64,000 nt of DNA from JADKIH01 sp031427625 (GCA_031427625.1 JANPNV010000026.1:13538-77537), one strand, 5' to 3'; positions 46,127 through 55,350 are shown, counted from the first letter of the stretch. The notes: a model not told the origin generated them from the letters alone. Numbers and translations are program-made.

Positions 46127-46912
46127 TTAGAAAACTAATCCCATCGTAAAGCCTCCGCTCACTATGATTGGGATTTTTTTTCCGAGAAAAATATGCGAAT
46201 AATCATAAGTCAGATCCGATTCTGTTGAGGATTTCTGAATTCCATAACCGAATCCTACATAATAGTCGAATAGCAACCAATTGTAAAAAATACGCTGGTG
46301 ACCGAAAATAATATTTAATGCATAGTCCGAGTAATTATAATTTTTATGGTTTTCATTTCTGGTAAATTGTGAAAAAATAAATTCGGGTTTAATATATGAA
46401 CCATTTAGTGGTTGTAAATATTTTATTCCATTAAGGTAGCTGCTTTCCGGTTTAAAAAATTTAATACCACCTTTCAGGAAATAACCCTCAGCATGATTAA
46501 TTATCGTATTTGCATTCGTCAAGATAATAGCGCCTTTTAACTCAAGGTTTAATCCGACGCGAATGCTTCGTTCATAGCAAATTACATAGTGATTTAAGAG
46601 TGGGGCAAGTACATCAGTTTTGATTCCGTGAACTTTTTGTTTAATAATCATATCGTTCGAAACTTCATAAGGATTCGACACAATAGTCAGCTTCGATCCG
46701 TTCTCGAAAATGATTTGCTTAACGTTGCTCTTGCTAATTTCAAAAATATCGGCATCAAGCGCATCATTGAAGATGAATTTAATTTTCTTCTTCGTCATGT
46801 CGACAATCAATACTTTTAATGTGTCATTGTTATTTCTGATGATAAGGTCTTGTGCCAAGACTCTACCAGAAAAAAACATAATAAAGAAGAAAATTTGGAT
46901 TCGATATGACAT
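46127..46912 (-). CDS. Hypothetical exported protein
   Basis: The start at 46912 (MSYRIQIFFFIMFFSGRVLAQ) makes a clean signal peptide; a frame to 46933 would add seven residues. The first mature part resembles short beta domains seen in Bacteroidota exported proteins (LKVLIVDMTKKKIKFIF ... ISKSNVKQIIFENG). The second half has alternating beta strands and an aromatic end, like an outer-membrane barrel. Family not recognised. A pyrimidine heptamer repeat lies about 35 bases upstream of the ATG. Confidence 0.6.
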   Translation of the reverse strand: MSYRIQIFFFIMFFSGRVLAQDLIIRNNNDTLKVLIVDMTKKKIKFIFNDALDADIFEISKSNVKQIIFENGSKLTIVSNPYEVSNDMIIKQKVHGIKTDVLAPLLNHYVICYERSIRVGLNLELKGAIILTNANTIINHAEGYFLKGGIKFFKPESSYLNGIKYLQPLNGSYIKPEFIFSQFTRNENHKNYNYSDYALNIIFGHQRIFYNWLLFDYYVGFGYGIQKSSTESDLTYDYSHIFLGKKIPIIVSGGFTMGLVF

Positions 46913-46945
46913 ATAACTGAAAATTCCATTCACTGTTCACTATTC

Positions 46946-46984
46946 ACTTCTTACTTCTTACTTCTTACTTCTTCCCTCTTCCCT
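46946..46984. repeat. Tandem CTTCTTA heptamer tract
   Basis: Three exact copies of CTTCTTA (46947-46967) are followed by degenerate copies, preceded by TGTTCAC and TATTCAC variants, making a pure pyrimidine-rich tract. It occupies the gap between the stop of the cNMP/SpoIIE gene and the promoter region of the exported-protein gene. Copy-number change here could alter promoter spacing. Confidence 0.7.
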
Positions 46985-48256
46985 TCAAACCCTGACTCCC
47001 ATAACAAGCACATCATCTACTTGATCGGTATCAGCTTTCCAGTTCTCAAAAAAATCGAGCAAAAAATCTTTTTGATCCGTCATATTTAAATGTTGAATAG
47101 AAAGCAGGATTTCTTTAAATTTTTTTGTCATTAGTTTTTTCCCTAACGCTCCCCCAAACTGATCAGCAAACCCGTCAGAGAATATATAAAAAGTATCCTG
47201 ATCCTGAAGTTGTATTTCATGACTTTTAAAACCATCTCCATGCGAAATCTGTAAACCACCCACCGGGAATTTGTCCGGCGAATAAATAAGAATTTCGTTT
47301 TTTCTTATAATCCACAACGGTCTGTTAGCCCCGGCATAAATAAGTTTATTATTTTTTAGATTCATCGAACAGATTGATACATCCATTCCGTCTGTTGATT
47401 CCCCGTTACGCTGATTGAGTGTATTGATAAATTCATCATTTAATAGGTCGAGAATTTTTCCCGGATCACTATTTCTTTTCTCGCTAATGATTTGTGTGAG
47501 GAGTGAATTTCCAACAACACTTAAAAATGCGCCGGTAACTCCATGTCCCGTACAATCGGCTGCAATGATTATTGCATGATCTGTTTGTTGAAAAAATGAA
47601 TAAAAATCTCCGCTAACAATATCTTTGGGGATGTATAAGACAAATGATTCTCTAAAGGAATTGTGAATAGATTTTAAATCGGGCAGAATTGCATTTTGAA
47701 TTCGCTTTGCATAATTTACATTATCAGTAATCTCCCGGTTTTTAATAGTAATTTCTTCATTTCTTAATTTCAGCTCTTTGGTTCTTTCATCGACAAGTTT
47801 TGTAAGTTCAGCCTCACGCGATTTTAACTGATTGATGATTGATTCATTTTGTTTCCTTAGCCTGGTGGTAAGAGCGCTGATTATTTTTTTTGCTACTTCC
47901 GGCTGACTTTGCAACAATGAGTAAAATAATTCACGACTTATTTTCAGTATGTCGATTTCGTTAACTGCAGTAACAGACATTGAACGTGGAGCCTCATCTA
48001 AAAGAGAAAATTCACCGAAAAAGTTGCCGGCTTCCATATAAGCCACTACATGTTCGCCATCATGGATTTTAACTTTTCCCTTACCAATAACATACATTGA
48101 ATTACCTGAATCACCTTTGTGAATCACTTGAGTACCGGCAGTGAAAGAATCTGCATGCAGCGTTAAGGCTAACTTGTCCAAAAGCTCAGTTGGTATGCCA
48201 TTAAATATTTCTACTCGCTGTAGTAATTCGAGAATGGCATTTGAGTTCATAAGCAT
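46985..48256 (-). CDS. Cyclic-nucleotide-binding / PP2C (SpoIIE-type) phosphatase
   Basis: 423 residues. Residues about 10-125 form a cNMP-binding domain (GDSGNSMYVIGKGKVKI, GEFSLLDEAPRSMSVTAV). A charged coiled coil (about 135-185, RTKELKLRNEEITIKNREI) leads to a SpoIIE/PP2C domain with the metal site GDFYSFFQQTDHAIIIAADCTGHGVTGAFLS and SDGFADQFGG. The layout suggests a serine/threonine phosphatase controlled by ligand binding, often part of partner-switching networks. No anti-sigma or STAS partner is adjacent. Confidence 0.9.
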   Translation of the reverse strand: MLMNSNAILELLQRVEIFNGIPTELLDKLALTLHADSFTAGTQVIHKGDSGNSMYVIGKGKVKIHDGEHVVAYMEAGNFFGEFSLLDEAPRSMSVTAVNEIDILKISRELFYSLLQSQPEVAKKIISALTTRLRKQNESIINQLKSREAELTKLVDERTKELKLRNEEITIKNREITDNVNYAKRIQNAILPDLKSIHNSFRESFVLYIPKDIVSGDFYSFFQQTDHAIIIAADCTGHGVTGAFLSVVGNSLLTQIISEKRNSDPGKILDLLNDEFINTLNQRNGESTDGMDVSICSMNLKNNKLIYAGANRPLWIIRKNEILIYSPDKFPVGGLQISHGDGFKSHEIQLQDQDTFYIFSDGFADQFGGALGKKLMTKKFKEILLSIQHLNMTDQKDFLLDFFENWKADTDQVDDVLVMGVRV

Positions 48257-48519
48257 GTTCTGGGTCTGGCAAAGTTAAAATTTTCCCGTTAGGATCAATA
48301 TAAGATAATTGCAGAAATCATTTTCAATTAGTCATAAGTGAATAGTTTTTATTTGTCGGAATCCAAAAGATTATGGCTTTTTCATCAGGAGAAATTTTTG
48401 AAACAATGGATAGCTATAGTTATTATAAAAAACTTCATTTTAGGTGTAATGAAGTTATCGAATCACTTCGCTGAATATATTGCAATTACTATGTTTGCAA
48501 CATAAGCATTAAAACAAGA

Positions 48520-49122
48520 ATGATGAAGAGACCCTTGGTTTACCCAAAATCGCATGATGGCGATGAAGAATTATTGAAGCTGGTAGAATTTTTTAATGAG
48601 ACTCTCGGTTTTTGTCCAAACAGTGTAAAAACGATGCATTACAGACCGCGAATTGCATATGCTTTCATCGAATTAAATAAAGCCGTGATGGAAAATTCCG
48701 GAAAGGTAACTAGTGCTTTAAAGCGTTTGATTGGATATATAAGTAGTCATGCAGCAGGTTGCAGGTATTGTCAGGCACACACAATAAGAGCAGCAGAAAG
48801 GTATGGCACTGAGAATTTGCAAATGGAAAATATTTGGGATTATAAAACACATGCCTCATTTTCTGAAGCAGAGAGAGCAGCGTTGGATTTTGCATTGGCA
48901 GCATCAGTTATTCCAAATGCAGTTGACGATTTGATAGCGGAAAACATAAGAAAGCATTGGGATGAAGGAGAGATTGTGGAAATTCTGGGTGTTATTTCTT
49001 TGTTCGGTTATCTTAACCGTTGGAATGATTCAATGGGAACAGAATTGGAAAAAGGAGCAATTGAATCCGGAGAAAAATTTCTGAAACGCAGTGGTTGGGA
49101 AGTGGGAAAGCACAAGTACTAA
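48520..49122 (+). CDS. Carboxymuconolactone decarboxylase-family (AhpD-like) protein
   Basis: 200 residues. The redox signature CRYCQAHTIRAAERYG (CxxC followed by H) sits in ISSHAAGCRYCQAH, as in AhpD-type peroxidase-related proteins. All-helical composition. It probably detoxifies peroxide or acts as a disulfide reductase; the decarboxylase name is historical. Monocistronic by context. Confidence 0.85.
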   Translation: MMKRPLVYPKSHDGDEELLKLVEFFNETLGFCPNSVKTMHYRPRIAYAFIELNKAVMENSGKVTSALKRLIGYISSHAAGCRYCQAHTIRAAERYGTENLQMENIWDYKTHASFSEAERAALDFALAASVIPNAVDDLIAENIRKHWDEGEIVEILGVISLFGYLNRWNDSMGTELEKGAIESGEKFLKRSGWEVGKHKY

Positions 49123-49291
49123 TGAAGATTGGAAATTAATTTATTGAATAATCAGTTATATTGAAAAGGATCAATAAGTTGATTAAAAACTGTTAAATGC
49201 TTTGATTAACTAAAGGTAGTTTTCATAGGGTAAATTATTTATCGTTGAATTACGCACATATTTTGAAAAAGGCAGATTTATTTTCCTCTAA

Positions 49292-49862
49292 AATGGGTCT
49301 TTCGAAAGAAAAGAAAGTGGAAGACTTGCCGATCAGAAAAAGGATAAATTAAAGCAAATGAAGGAAGCGATAACTGATGACTTTGCCAATATAGTTTCTT
49401 ACGGCGATTTTGAACTAGTACAGCCGGGTCGTTCATCTGATAAACCGGATTTAAAATTTAAAGAAAAGTTTACATTGGGCGATATGGTAAAAAAGGCCGG
49501 ACCGAATTATGCAGCTGACGTTTCTTCATTAATTGGTACCCAGGTTGATATAAAATCAGATGAGAAAAAACGAGATTACGATGTTTACCTTAATTATCCG
49601 AAAACCCTTGATTATACAATCACAATGAAAATCCCTTCTGGTTACAAAGTCGAAGGTTTGGAAGGATTGAAGTTCAATGTGACAAATAATACGGGTAGCT
49701 TTGTGAGTGATGCAAAAGTGGAGGGAGATAAAATCACTATTAATGCAAAGAAAATTTACAAGACTTCCTTAATAAAAAAGGAGGACTGGAGCAAGATGGT
49801 TGATTTTCTGGATGCAGGATTTAATTTTTCAAAGAAAAAAAATTATTTTAAAGAAAGCATAA
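49292..49862 (+). pseudogene. 3' remnant of a DUF3857/transglutaminase-type gene, frameshifted
   Basis: The open frame from 49292 (after a TAA) encodes a segment NGSFERKESGRLADQKKD ... FTLGDMVKKAGPNYAADV ... YTITMKIPSGYKVEGL that matches the C-terminal third of DUF3857 proteins, normally about 600 residues and exported. The signal peptide, DUF3857 and transglutaminase parts are absent. A run of eight A at 49835-49842 shifts the frame; with one A fewer the protein would end IILKKA at the TAA on 49860-49862. The existing frame instead runs on to 50032 through a terminator, so the longer reading is unlikely to be real. Confidence 0.8.
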
Positions 49863-49905
49863 GAACTTGTTTAGTTAGTGCAATATTAATAGCAAAGAAT
49901 AAAAT

Positions 49906-49950
49906 CCGCATTGCCAAACGAATAATTGGTGATGCGGGTTGTACTTTTTT
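49906..49950 (+). terminator. Bidirectional intrinsic terminator
   Basis: CCGCATTGCCAA (49906-49917) pairs with TTGGTGATGCGG (49926-49937): ten Watson-Crick pairs and two G-U pairs around an 8-base loop. It is followed by GTTGTAC and six T. On the minus strand it is followed by a U-rich stretch, so it can also end the convergent deoD transcript. Confidence 0.75.
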
Positions 49951-50015
49951 ATTAAACAGATGTGGATTATTATCAGGTAATTTAGGCACTATTTTTTTCG
50001 GTTGGTCAGTCAGTG

Positions 50016-50735
50016 CTAAAGTATTTTATTGATTGAAACAGTCGATTCTAAGGCCAGTGTAATCATTTTCTCCAGCGATCTTTCCCGTTCATCAGCAGAA
50101 ATACTTTCTCTGGTGGAAATAATATCTGAGATCGTAAGAATTGTAGCAGCCATTTTATTCAGATGTTTGGCATTTGCAAAAAGTGAGAAAGCTTCCATTT
50201 CCACAGCCAGGCAATTATTGTCTGCGGCAATTTTCGGCAAAGCCGGTGTACTTCTGTAAAAAACGTCGCTGGAATGAATGTTTCCATTTAGAATTTGCAT
50301 CGAAGCAATTGACGCAACCTTGTTAATTATTTCATAGGCTTCTCCCACGTGAGTAAAATGATCTTCTTCAAAATCGAATGCGCATTTTGCATATGTAGAT
50401 TCGCTGTAAGCCTTGTCAGTATTTATTACATCAAATAAGTTTAATCCTGCAGCATAACCACCAGCTGTTCCGATACGAATTATGCAATCTACATCGTATT
50501 CGTTATAGAGTTCATATGAATATATGCCAATTGAAGGACAGCCCATTCCGCTTGCGCCAATTGTAACTGGCGTGCTTTTGTAAGTGCCCGTAAAAAAATA
50601 AGCATTACGTGTGTTATTCACCTGCTTAATATTCATTAAATATTTTTCGGCAATAAATTTTGCACGTAACGGATCTCCCGGCATTAAAACAATCTTTGCT
50701 ATTTCTCCTGTCTTGGCGCTGATATGAATGCTCAT
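50016..50735 (-). CDS. deoD: Purine nucleoside phosphorylase, DeoD type
   Basis: Phosphorolyses purine (deoxy)nucleosides to base and pentose-1-phosphate. 239 residues, the standard hexameric form. Phosphate site in MPGDPLRAK and the GASGMGCPSIGIYSYEL region, IIRIGTAGG, and the ribose-binding CLAVEMEAFSLF. Purine salvage is also represented by ade at 35.4 kb. Overlap with the extended frame of the DUF3857 remnant is not meaningful. Confidence 0.95.
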   Translation of the reverse strand: MSIHISAKTGEIAKIVLMPGDPLRAKFIAEKYLMNIKQVNNTRNAYFFTGTYKSTPVTIGASGMGCPSIGIYSYELYNEYDVDCIIRIGTAGGYAAGLNLFDVINTDKAYSESTYAKCAFDFEEDHFTHVGEAYEIINKVASIASMQILNGNIHSSDVFYRSTPALPKIAADNNCLAVEMEAFSLFANAKHLNKMAATILTISDIISTRESISADERERSLEKMITLALESTVSINKIL

Positions 50736-50946
50736 AATAATCTGTTTTAAAAAGATGAAGGTATTTATTTTATTTGTCTATGAAAGTACCTTTAAATAAT
50801 AATTGTTCAATATTTACTTCTATGTAATAAAATTTATCATCACAAATTAATTACATCAGTTGATTTATTAATGAAATCAATCTATATTTTAATCTAAGAT
50901 ATAGTTGTTGAGGATATAGATGCCATTGTTTTAGCTTTTAGGAAAG

Positions 50947-50977
50947 TTGAGACAATGAATTCAATTTCTTATATTTG
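50947..50977 (+). promoter_or_regulatory. Promoter of the DUF21/CBS gene
   Basis: TTG at 50947-50949 and TATATTTG at 50970-50977 are separated by 20 bases, the same geometry as the rimP promoter. The leader to the ATG at 51112 is about 130 bases and contains a 9-bp AT-rich hairpin (TTTACATAA at 51012-51020 with TTATGTAAA at 51036-51044). Nothing else was seen in the 376-base gap after deoD. Confidence 0.55.
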
Positions 50978-51111
50978 ATAAAGGCAAATGTTATCAAAAA
51001 TCAAATTTAATTTTACATAATATAAGAAAAATTATTTATGTAAATATTTCGAATTAATATTCACTTGTCGGAATAAAATGAGATTGAGGACTAAAGTTAA
51101 TAAAGATTTAT

Positions 51112-52065
51112 ATGTGGTTTAATATACTGGTTGTCGTAATTCTAGTCATTCTTTCAGGGACTTTTGCCGGATTAACCCTTGCTCTGTTTAGTCTCAGGCT
51201 TACAACTCTACAAGCCAAAATCAAAGCGGGTAATATACAGGCAGTCAGAGTATATGATTTAAGGAAAAAAGGGAACTTATTGTTATAGACTTTATTACTC
51301 TCCAATGCCGCATCATATACAATAATGGCAATCTATCTGGGTAGCATTACAACGGGAGTAGTCGCAAGTTTAATTTCAACGGCACTAATATTTATTTTTG
51401 GTGAGATATTACCTCAAGCTGTTTTCCCTCGTTATGCGCTGGCTATCGGTAGTAATTTATACTGGGTTATTTGGGTATTTCTGATTGTGTTATATCCCAT
51501 AACTGCTCCAATTGCATGGCTACTCGATAAATTACTTGGAAAGGAAGTGCCTATGTTATGGAGCAAAAGGGAACTTGGTGAGATTATTAAATTATACGAG
51601 AAAAAAGGACTTGATATTATCGATGAAGACGAGAAAAGGATTATTCTTGGCGCTCTTTCATTTTCTGATATGACTGCTAAGGACGTGATGATACCTTTAA
51701 GAGAAGTTTTTTTTATTAATGCGGAAATAGTAATTGATGATAAAATACTTGATATGATATGGGAAAGAGGATTCGGACGAATTCCGGTTTATGACAGCCG
51801 TAATAAAAAAGTAGCGGGAATACTTTACGCTAAAAACCTGATAGGCATAGTGCCAGGTAAGAAGGCGTTTGAATTGTGCGATATAATAAACCAGATAAGT
51901 GTTAGTGAAATATATAAACTAGACGATCTGCTAAACCTGCTTACGCAAAAAAAGATTCACATGGCAGTGGTAATTAGTGTTGCCGGAGAGTTTTCCGGCC
52001 TTGTAACATTGGAAGATATTATGGAAGAAATTCTGAAAACGGAATTAGAAGACACAAAGATATGA
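51112..52065 (+). pseudogene. DUF21/CBS-pair (CNNM/CorC-like) membrane protein interrupted by in-frame TAG
   Basis: From ATG 51112 the frame reads MWFNILVVVILVILSGTFAG ... RKKGNLLL (58 codons), then TAG at 51286-51288. It continues in the same frame TLLLSNAASYTIMAIYLGS ... to 52065. The joined product has the DUF21 four-helix domain, FGEILPQAVFPRYAL and two CBS motifs (MIPLREVFFI, GRIPVYDS, FSGLVTLEDIMEEIL), as in CNNM/CorC Mg2+-related proteins, but lacks the C-terminal CorC_HlyC domain. The stop falls mid-helix in a conserved stretch. Either the gene is dead, or the base is an error, or the stop is read through. A restart at ATG 51325 would lose the first helix. Confidence 0.85.
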
Positions 52066-52169
52066 TTTGTTGATAAAAACTATTTTATAAAAAAAACTAG
52101 TGTCAGAATAATTTAGTTTTTTTGTATTTTTCAATTGATATTTATATAAAAAAATAAATCAGATTTACT

Positions 52170-52928
52170 ATGAACGACGCAGATGATTGGGATAAGGTAG
52201 GACAAGACTATGCTACTGATGTTTTTAATGTATTTAAAAACGATAAGAAGGGTATATTAAAAAAAATGGTTCTAAGCCATGGTAATAAAACTCATTCAGC
52301 TATTGATTTTGGCTGTGGAATCGGGAATGCTCTTCCAATGTTATCACCGTTGTTTAAAGAAGTTCATGGAATTGATGTTTCCAAAAACCTAATTGAAATA
52401 GCAAAGAAGCATGGTTTTAAAAATGTCAGTTTTGAACAAGCTGATCTGGCTGAAAAGTCTGTGAAGTTGCCAAAATCTGAATTTCTATTATGTTGTAATG
52501 TGACAATTTCAGCAGACAATGTTAGAAATTTTCAAATGCTTCGAAATGCTATGAATGCATTGAATCCTGGCGGTACAGCTATATTTGTGCTTCCATCATT
52601 GGAGTCAATTTCATTCGCTACTTGGTTACTATTAAATATGTACCAGAAAGAAGGAGTGAAAATTCCTGATATTCCCATAAGTGAAATTCATAATCTTTCG
52701 GCTGAGTTCCATCACCATTTTAAAGATGGAATTGTTGGTATAGATAACATTCCGACAAAACATTATTTGCTAACCGAAATAATCGCCTTTTTTAATGCAC
52801 CCAAATTTGAAGTTCAAACGATTGATAGAATTGAATATGATTGGGAAACAGAGCTGGACGAAAAGCCAAAAAATGTGAAAGCTCCTTATCCATGGGATTG
52901 GATGGTGGAAGTTAAGAGGGTAGGGTAA
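52170..52928 (+). CDS. Class I SAM-dependent methyltransferase
   Basis: 252 residues. Motif I AIDFGCGIGNALPML, the acidic residue after beta-2 in VHGIDVSKNLIEIA, FEQADLAEK, a substrate-binding helix region and NALNPGGTAIFVLPSL are present. It shares the fold of the 45.3-kb methyltransferase but not close sequence. Substrate unknown. It follows the interrupted DUF21 gene by about 100 AT-rich bases. Confidence 0.8.
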   Translation: MNDADDWDKVGQDYATDVFNVFKNDKKGILKKMVLSHGNKTHSAIDFGCGIGNALPMLSPLFKEVHGIDVSKNLIEIAKKHGFKNVSFEQADLAEKSVKLPKSEFLLCCNVTISADNVRNFQMLRNAMNALNPGGTAIFVLPSLESISFATWLLLNMYQKEGVKIPDIPISEIHNLSAEFHHHFKDGIVGIDNIPTKHYLLTEIIAFFNAPKFEVQTIDRIEYDWETELDEKPKNVKAPYPWDWMVEVKRVG

Positions 52929-53001
52929 TATTATTTGTTTTTTGATAAATTAATTTATTAGAATTTATTTAAGATGAATTAATCTTAATGCTTCATTGAG
53001 T

Positions 53002-53297
53002 TCATGATTTATCGAAAACAACACTTACCTCTGTTCCTTTATTTAATATTGAATGAATGATAGGTTTTTCCCCATGCAATCCGATAATTTTATCTGCCAG
53101 CGAAAGTCCTATTCCTGTACCGTTATATAAACGTGAATTTGGAGCGCGATAAAATGTTTCCGTAATTTTTACATTGACTGATTTTCGATACCTATTCCAG
53201 AGTCCGTAACCTTAAAGGCGATAATGTTTTTATTAAGTATGAGGGATGCAATTACTTCTTTATCATCAGAAAATTTACATGCGTTGTCAAAGATATT
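53002..53297 (-). pseudogene. Histidine-kinase HATPase fragment, frameshifted
   Basis: On the minus strand, 53297 to 53169 encodes SNIFDNACKFSDD ... IAFKVTDSGIGIE, the N box and G1 box of a kinase ATPase domain, then stops. Another frame continues ITETFYRAPNSRLYNGTGIGLSLADKIIGLHG ... TEVSVVF to a TGA at 53002, giving the F and G2 boxes. So one frameshift splits the domain, and everything N-terminal (sensor, phosphorylation site) is missing. The 5' break falls beside a dispersed-repeat copy starting at 53301. Confidence 0.85.
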
Positions 53298-53300
53298 ACT

Positions 53301-53416
53301 CCCCCGCTGCGCAGTATTTCCTATCATTAACAAATAATAAACATAACTCACTTCAACGGAATTTGAAATCCTTCGAAGCGATTAATTTAATTCAATGGGA
53401 AGATATCAGGGTATCC
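53301..53416. repeat. Dispersed ~115-bp repeat, copy A
   Basis: Shares with copies at 55351 and 57496 the order GCAGTATT - ATTAACAAATAATAAAC - ACTTC - CTTCGAAGCGATTAATTTA - GGGAA-ATAT - ATCC. It abuts the decayed kinase fragment. The remaining 310 bases to 53726 have no gene; they include an 8-bp hairpin AAAGGATT/AATCCTTT at 53649-53674. Confidence 0.8.
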
Positions 53417-53726
53417 TTTACAGCAGGGTGAAAAATTTATTGAATTATTAAATATGTTGTTGTTGTTCGATTATTTAAACGAAGAATTTACCCTGATCAT
53501 CCTATGGAAAATAGTGTATCTTCGGAAAGAATTTTAGTCTCTGTAGGGCAGTAGGCTTTTTTATTGTATTTTTATGTTATTTCATGATTTTGGCTCGAAA
53601 TAATATTCAGTTGTTATGGAAAAATCATCAAATCGAATAATCCCGGAAAAAGGATTGTCGGAAAAAAATCCTTTCAAATCATATCGAACACATTAAAGAA
53701 TCATTCATTAAACAAAGGAATAAATA

Positions 53727-54377
53727 ATGCAAACCAAAGAAACTAATAGAGGGATAAATTCTAGTAAATTACAATTTTCAGAATGTTTTCTATATGGCAT
53801 TCAAACGAGATCTTCTAATTATCGGTTGTTTTATGTTGTTACGTTTCTCATTTGTTTTGGGTCTAACTTTTCAACCACAGCTCAGGACTCATTGTCTTCA
53901 AATTCTAAATGTAAGTATGCCTTTATGATTGGGCCATTTGTATCGAATGACGGAACAAATGTTTTACTTGTAGCTCAAATAACATTAAATAAAAACTCAT
54001 TTTATTTCGGCCCGACTTTTTCTTATACGTATTCAAGTAATGCTACAAATAGTTTCAGAGGATTAAAAGGCGGATTTAAGAGAAGAATAATTGATAATGA
54101 AGGGTTAGTCGGATTTGCGTCCATTGATTACCAATATTACATTCTTAATGCATTCGTAAAATCAGCATATGGTAATTCTGATAATAATTTACATCATGAA
54201 TTTAATCTGTGTTATGGATTTGAAAAAAAGATATCTAAAAAATACGGATTATGGCTGGGGTCTAGTATTGGCATAGGTTTTTATCTCGAGAATTATCATT
54301 TTAATAAACCAGGTGATGACTTTAGAACATCTGGTTTAACGCGTCACCTTGAGTTGTATTTATCATATAAAATTTAG
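53727..54377 (+). CDS. Hypothetical outer-membrane barrel-like protein
   Basis: 216 residues. A hydrophobic signal-like segment (LFYVVTFLICFGSNFSTTAQ) lies unusually far in, after about 33 polar residues, so the true start may be internal or the N-terminus altered. The mature part has Gly/Tyr-rich alternating strands (FYFGPTFSYTYSS, YGLWLGSSIGIGFYL) and ends LELYLSYKI, as in small outer-membrane barrels. AAAGGAATAAATA precedes the ATG. It ends 4 bases before the GDPD lipoprotein start, and the two are likely co-transcribed. Confidence 0.6.
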   Translation: MQTKETNRGINSSKLQFSECFLYGIQTRSSNYRLFYVVTFLICFGSNFSTTAQDSLSSNSKCKYAFMIGPFVSNDGTNVLLVAQITLNKNSFYFGPTFSYTYSSNATNSFRGLKGGFKRRIIDNEGLVGFASIDYQYYILNAFVKSAYGNSDNNLHHEFNLCYGFEKKISKKYGLWLGSSIGIGFYLENYHFNKPGDDFRTSGLTRHLELYLSYKI

Positions 54378-54381
54378 ATCT

Positions 54382-55233
54382 GTGAAAATAATTTATATTC
54401 TCTTTCTTGTCTTATTATCAGTTGGATGTAAAAAAGAAAGAATCAGTGTTGAAAATCTTAATGGGAATAAAATTGGAATAATTGGTCATGGAGGAGGAGG
54501 CTTTGGCCTAATTTCAAATCCTCATGAAAAGGATTCCTATTCAAGTATAGTTCGAGGAATTAGTGGATTCCATGCTGATGGAGCCGAACTTGATTGTCAG
54601 TTAAGTAGTGATGGAGTAATTTTTTTATTTCATGACCAACTGCTGGAACAATCAACGAATTATGCAGGATGTTTATATCAATATGATTCTACTTCGCTTT
54701 CCAGTTGTGAGTTCAGGAAAAACAGTTCGTTCGGAAAAGAATATTTAACTACTCTGGAAAAAATATTCTCTATCTATACTATCTCTAACCCAAAGCCATA
54801 TATGTTTTTGGATGTTAGAACAGAAGTAATTTGTCCAAACACAGTAGTCAATCAGCTAGCATACGAGGATTCAATTGCAAAAGAAATCCTTGAAGTAGTG
54901 TTGCGTTATGATTATTTGGAAAATGTATTTGTTGAATCAGCAAATTGGTCGTTTTTAGAAAAAATGAAATTATTAAATCCATCTGTTCGTCTTCTGTATG
55001 ATGGTAAGATCGATCTGCCTACAATCCAGGCAGCAATAGCAGCAAACATTTATGGTTTGGTGGGTATTAATGATGAAACGACAAAAGAGCAGGTGTCTAT
55101 AGCCCATCAAAATAATCTTCGTGTCGTACTCTTTGATGCTAAAAGCAGTCAAAGCCAGAAGGAAACTGTTTCTAAGTGGCCTGATTTCATACAGACAGAT
55201 CGCATTATTTTGCTTCAGCGAATATTAGATTAA
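54382..55233 (+). CDS. Glycerophosphodiester phosphodiesterase-family lipoprotein
   Basis: A GTG start at 54382 gives MKIIYILFLVLLSVGC with a lipobox and lipidated C16; a TTG-started frame from 54349 would bury the signal. About 283 residues. GIIGHGGGGFG replaces the usual AHRG start, with the catalytic histidine kept. GAELDCQLSSDGVIFLFHDQLLE supplies the metal-binding E-x-D and the second histidine. It would cleave glycerophosphodiesters or related lipid headgroups in the envelope. The arginine of HRG is missing, so activity is uncertain. Confidence 0.8.
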   Translation: MKIIYILFLVLLSVGCKKERISVENLNGNKIGIIGHGGGGFGLISNPHEKDSYSSIVRGISGFHADGAELDCQLSSDGVIFLFHDQLLEQSTNYAGCLYQYDSTSLSSCEFRKNSSFGKEYLTTLEKIFSIYTISNPKPYMFLDVRTEVICPNTVVNQLAYEDSIAKEILEVVLRYDYLENVFVESANWSFLEKMKLLNPSVRLLYDGKIDLPTIQAAIAANIYGLVGINDETTKEQVSIAHQNNLRVVLFDAKSSQSQKETVSKWPDFIQTDRIILLQRILD

Positions 55234-55350
55234 CCATTCATTGTCTGAAGTTTGATTCAGCTCATCTCAAGATTAAACTGGAAAATGCATCACTCAGCGA
55301 AGTCGCCAAATCAGCTGATTCAAAGTTCGGACATTTTTGTATTCAACTAG
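55234..55350. other. Gap segment with a possible coding relic
   Basis: One plus-strand frame from about 55253 reads DSAHLKIKLENASLSEVAKSAD, protein-like but without a usable start, running into repeat copy B. It may be the relic of a lost gene; I do not recognise it. Confidence 0.25.

Noticed and set aside
46930..46990. CRISPR-like array
   Set aside because: Units are 7 bases with no spacers; it is a simple tandem repeat.
49863..50032. C-terminal extension of the DUF3857 remnant frame
   Set aside because: It passes through a strong terminator and into the deoD 3' end, and the expected family ending occurs at 49862 in the shifted frame.
51286..51288. TAG as a reassigned sense codon or pyrrolysine site
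   Set aside because: Many normal genes in the window end in TAG (for example the LD-carboxypeptidase and the RluB-like gene), so reassignment is unlikely; lesion, error or readthrough are kept.
53246..53431. 61-codon plus-strand frame across repeat copy A
   Set aside because: Runs antisense through the kinase relic into the repeat; no family resemblance.
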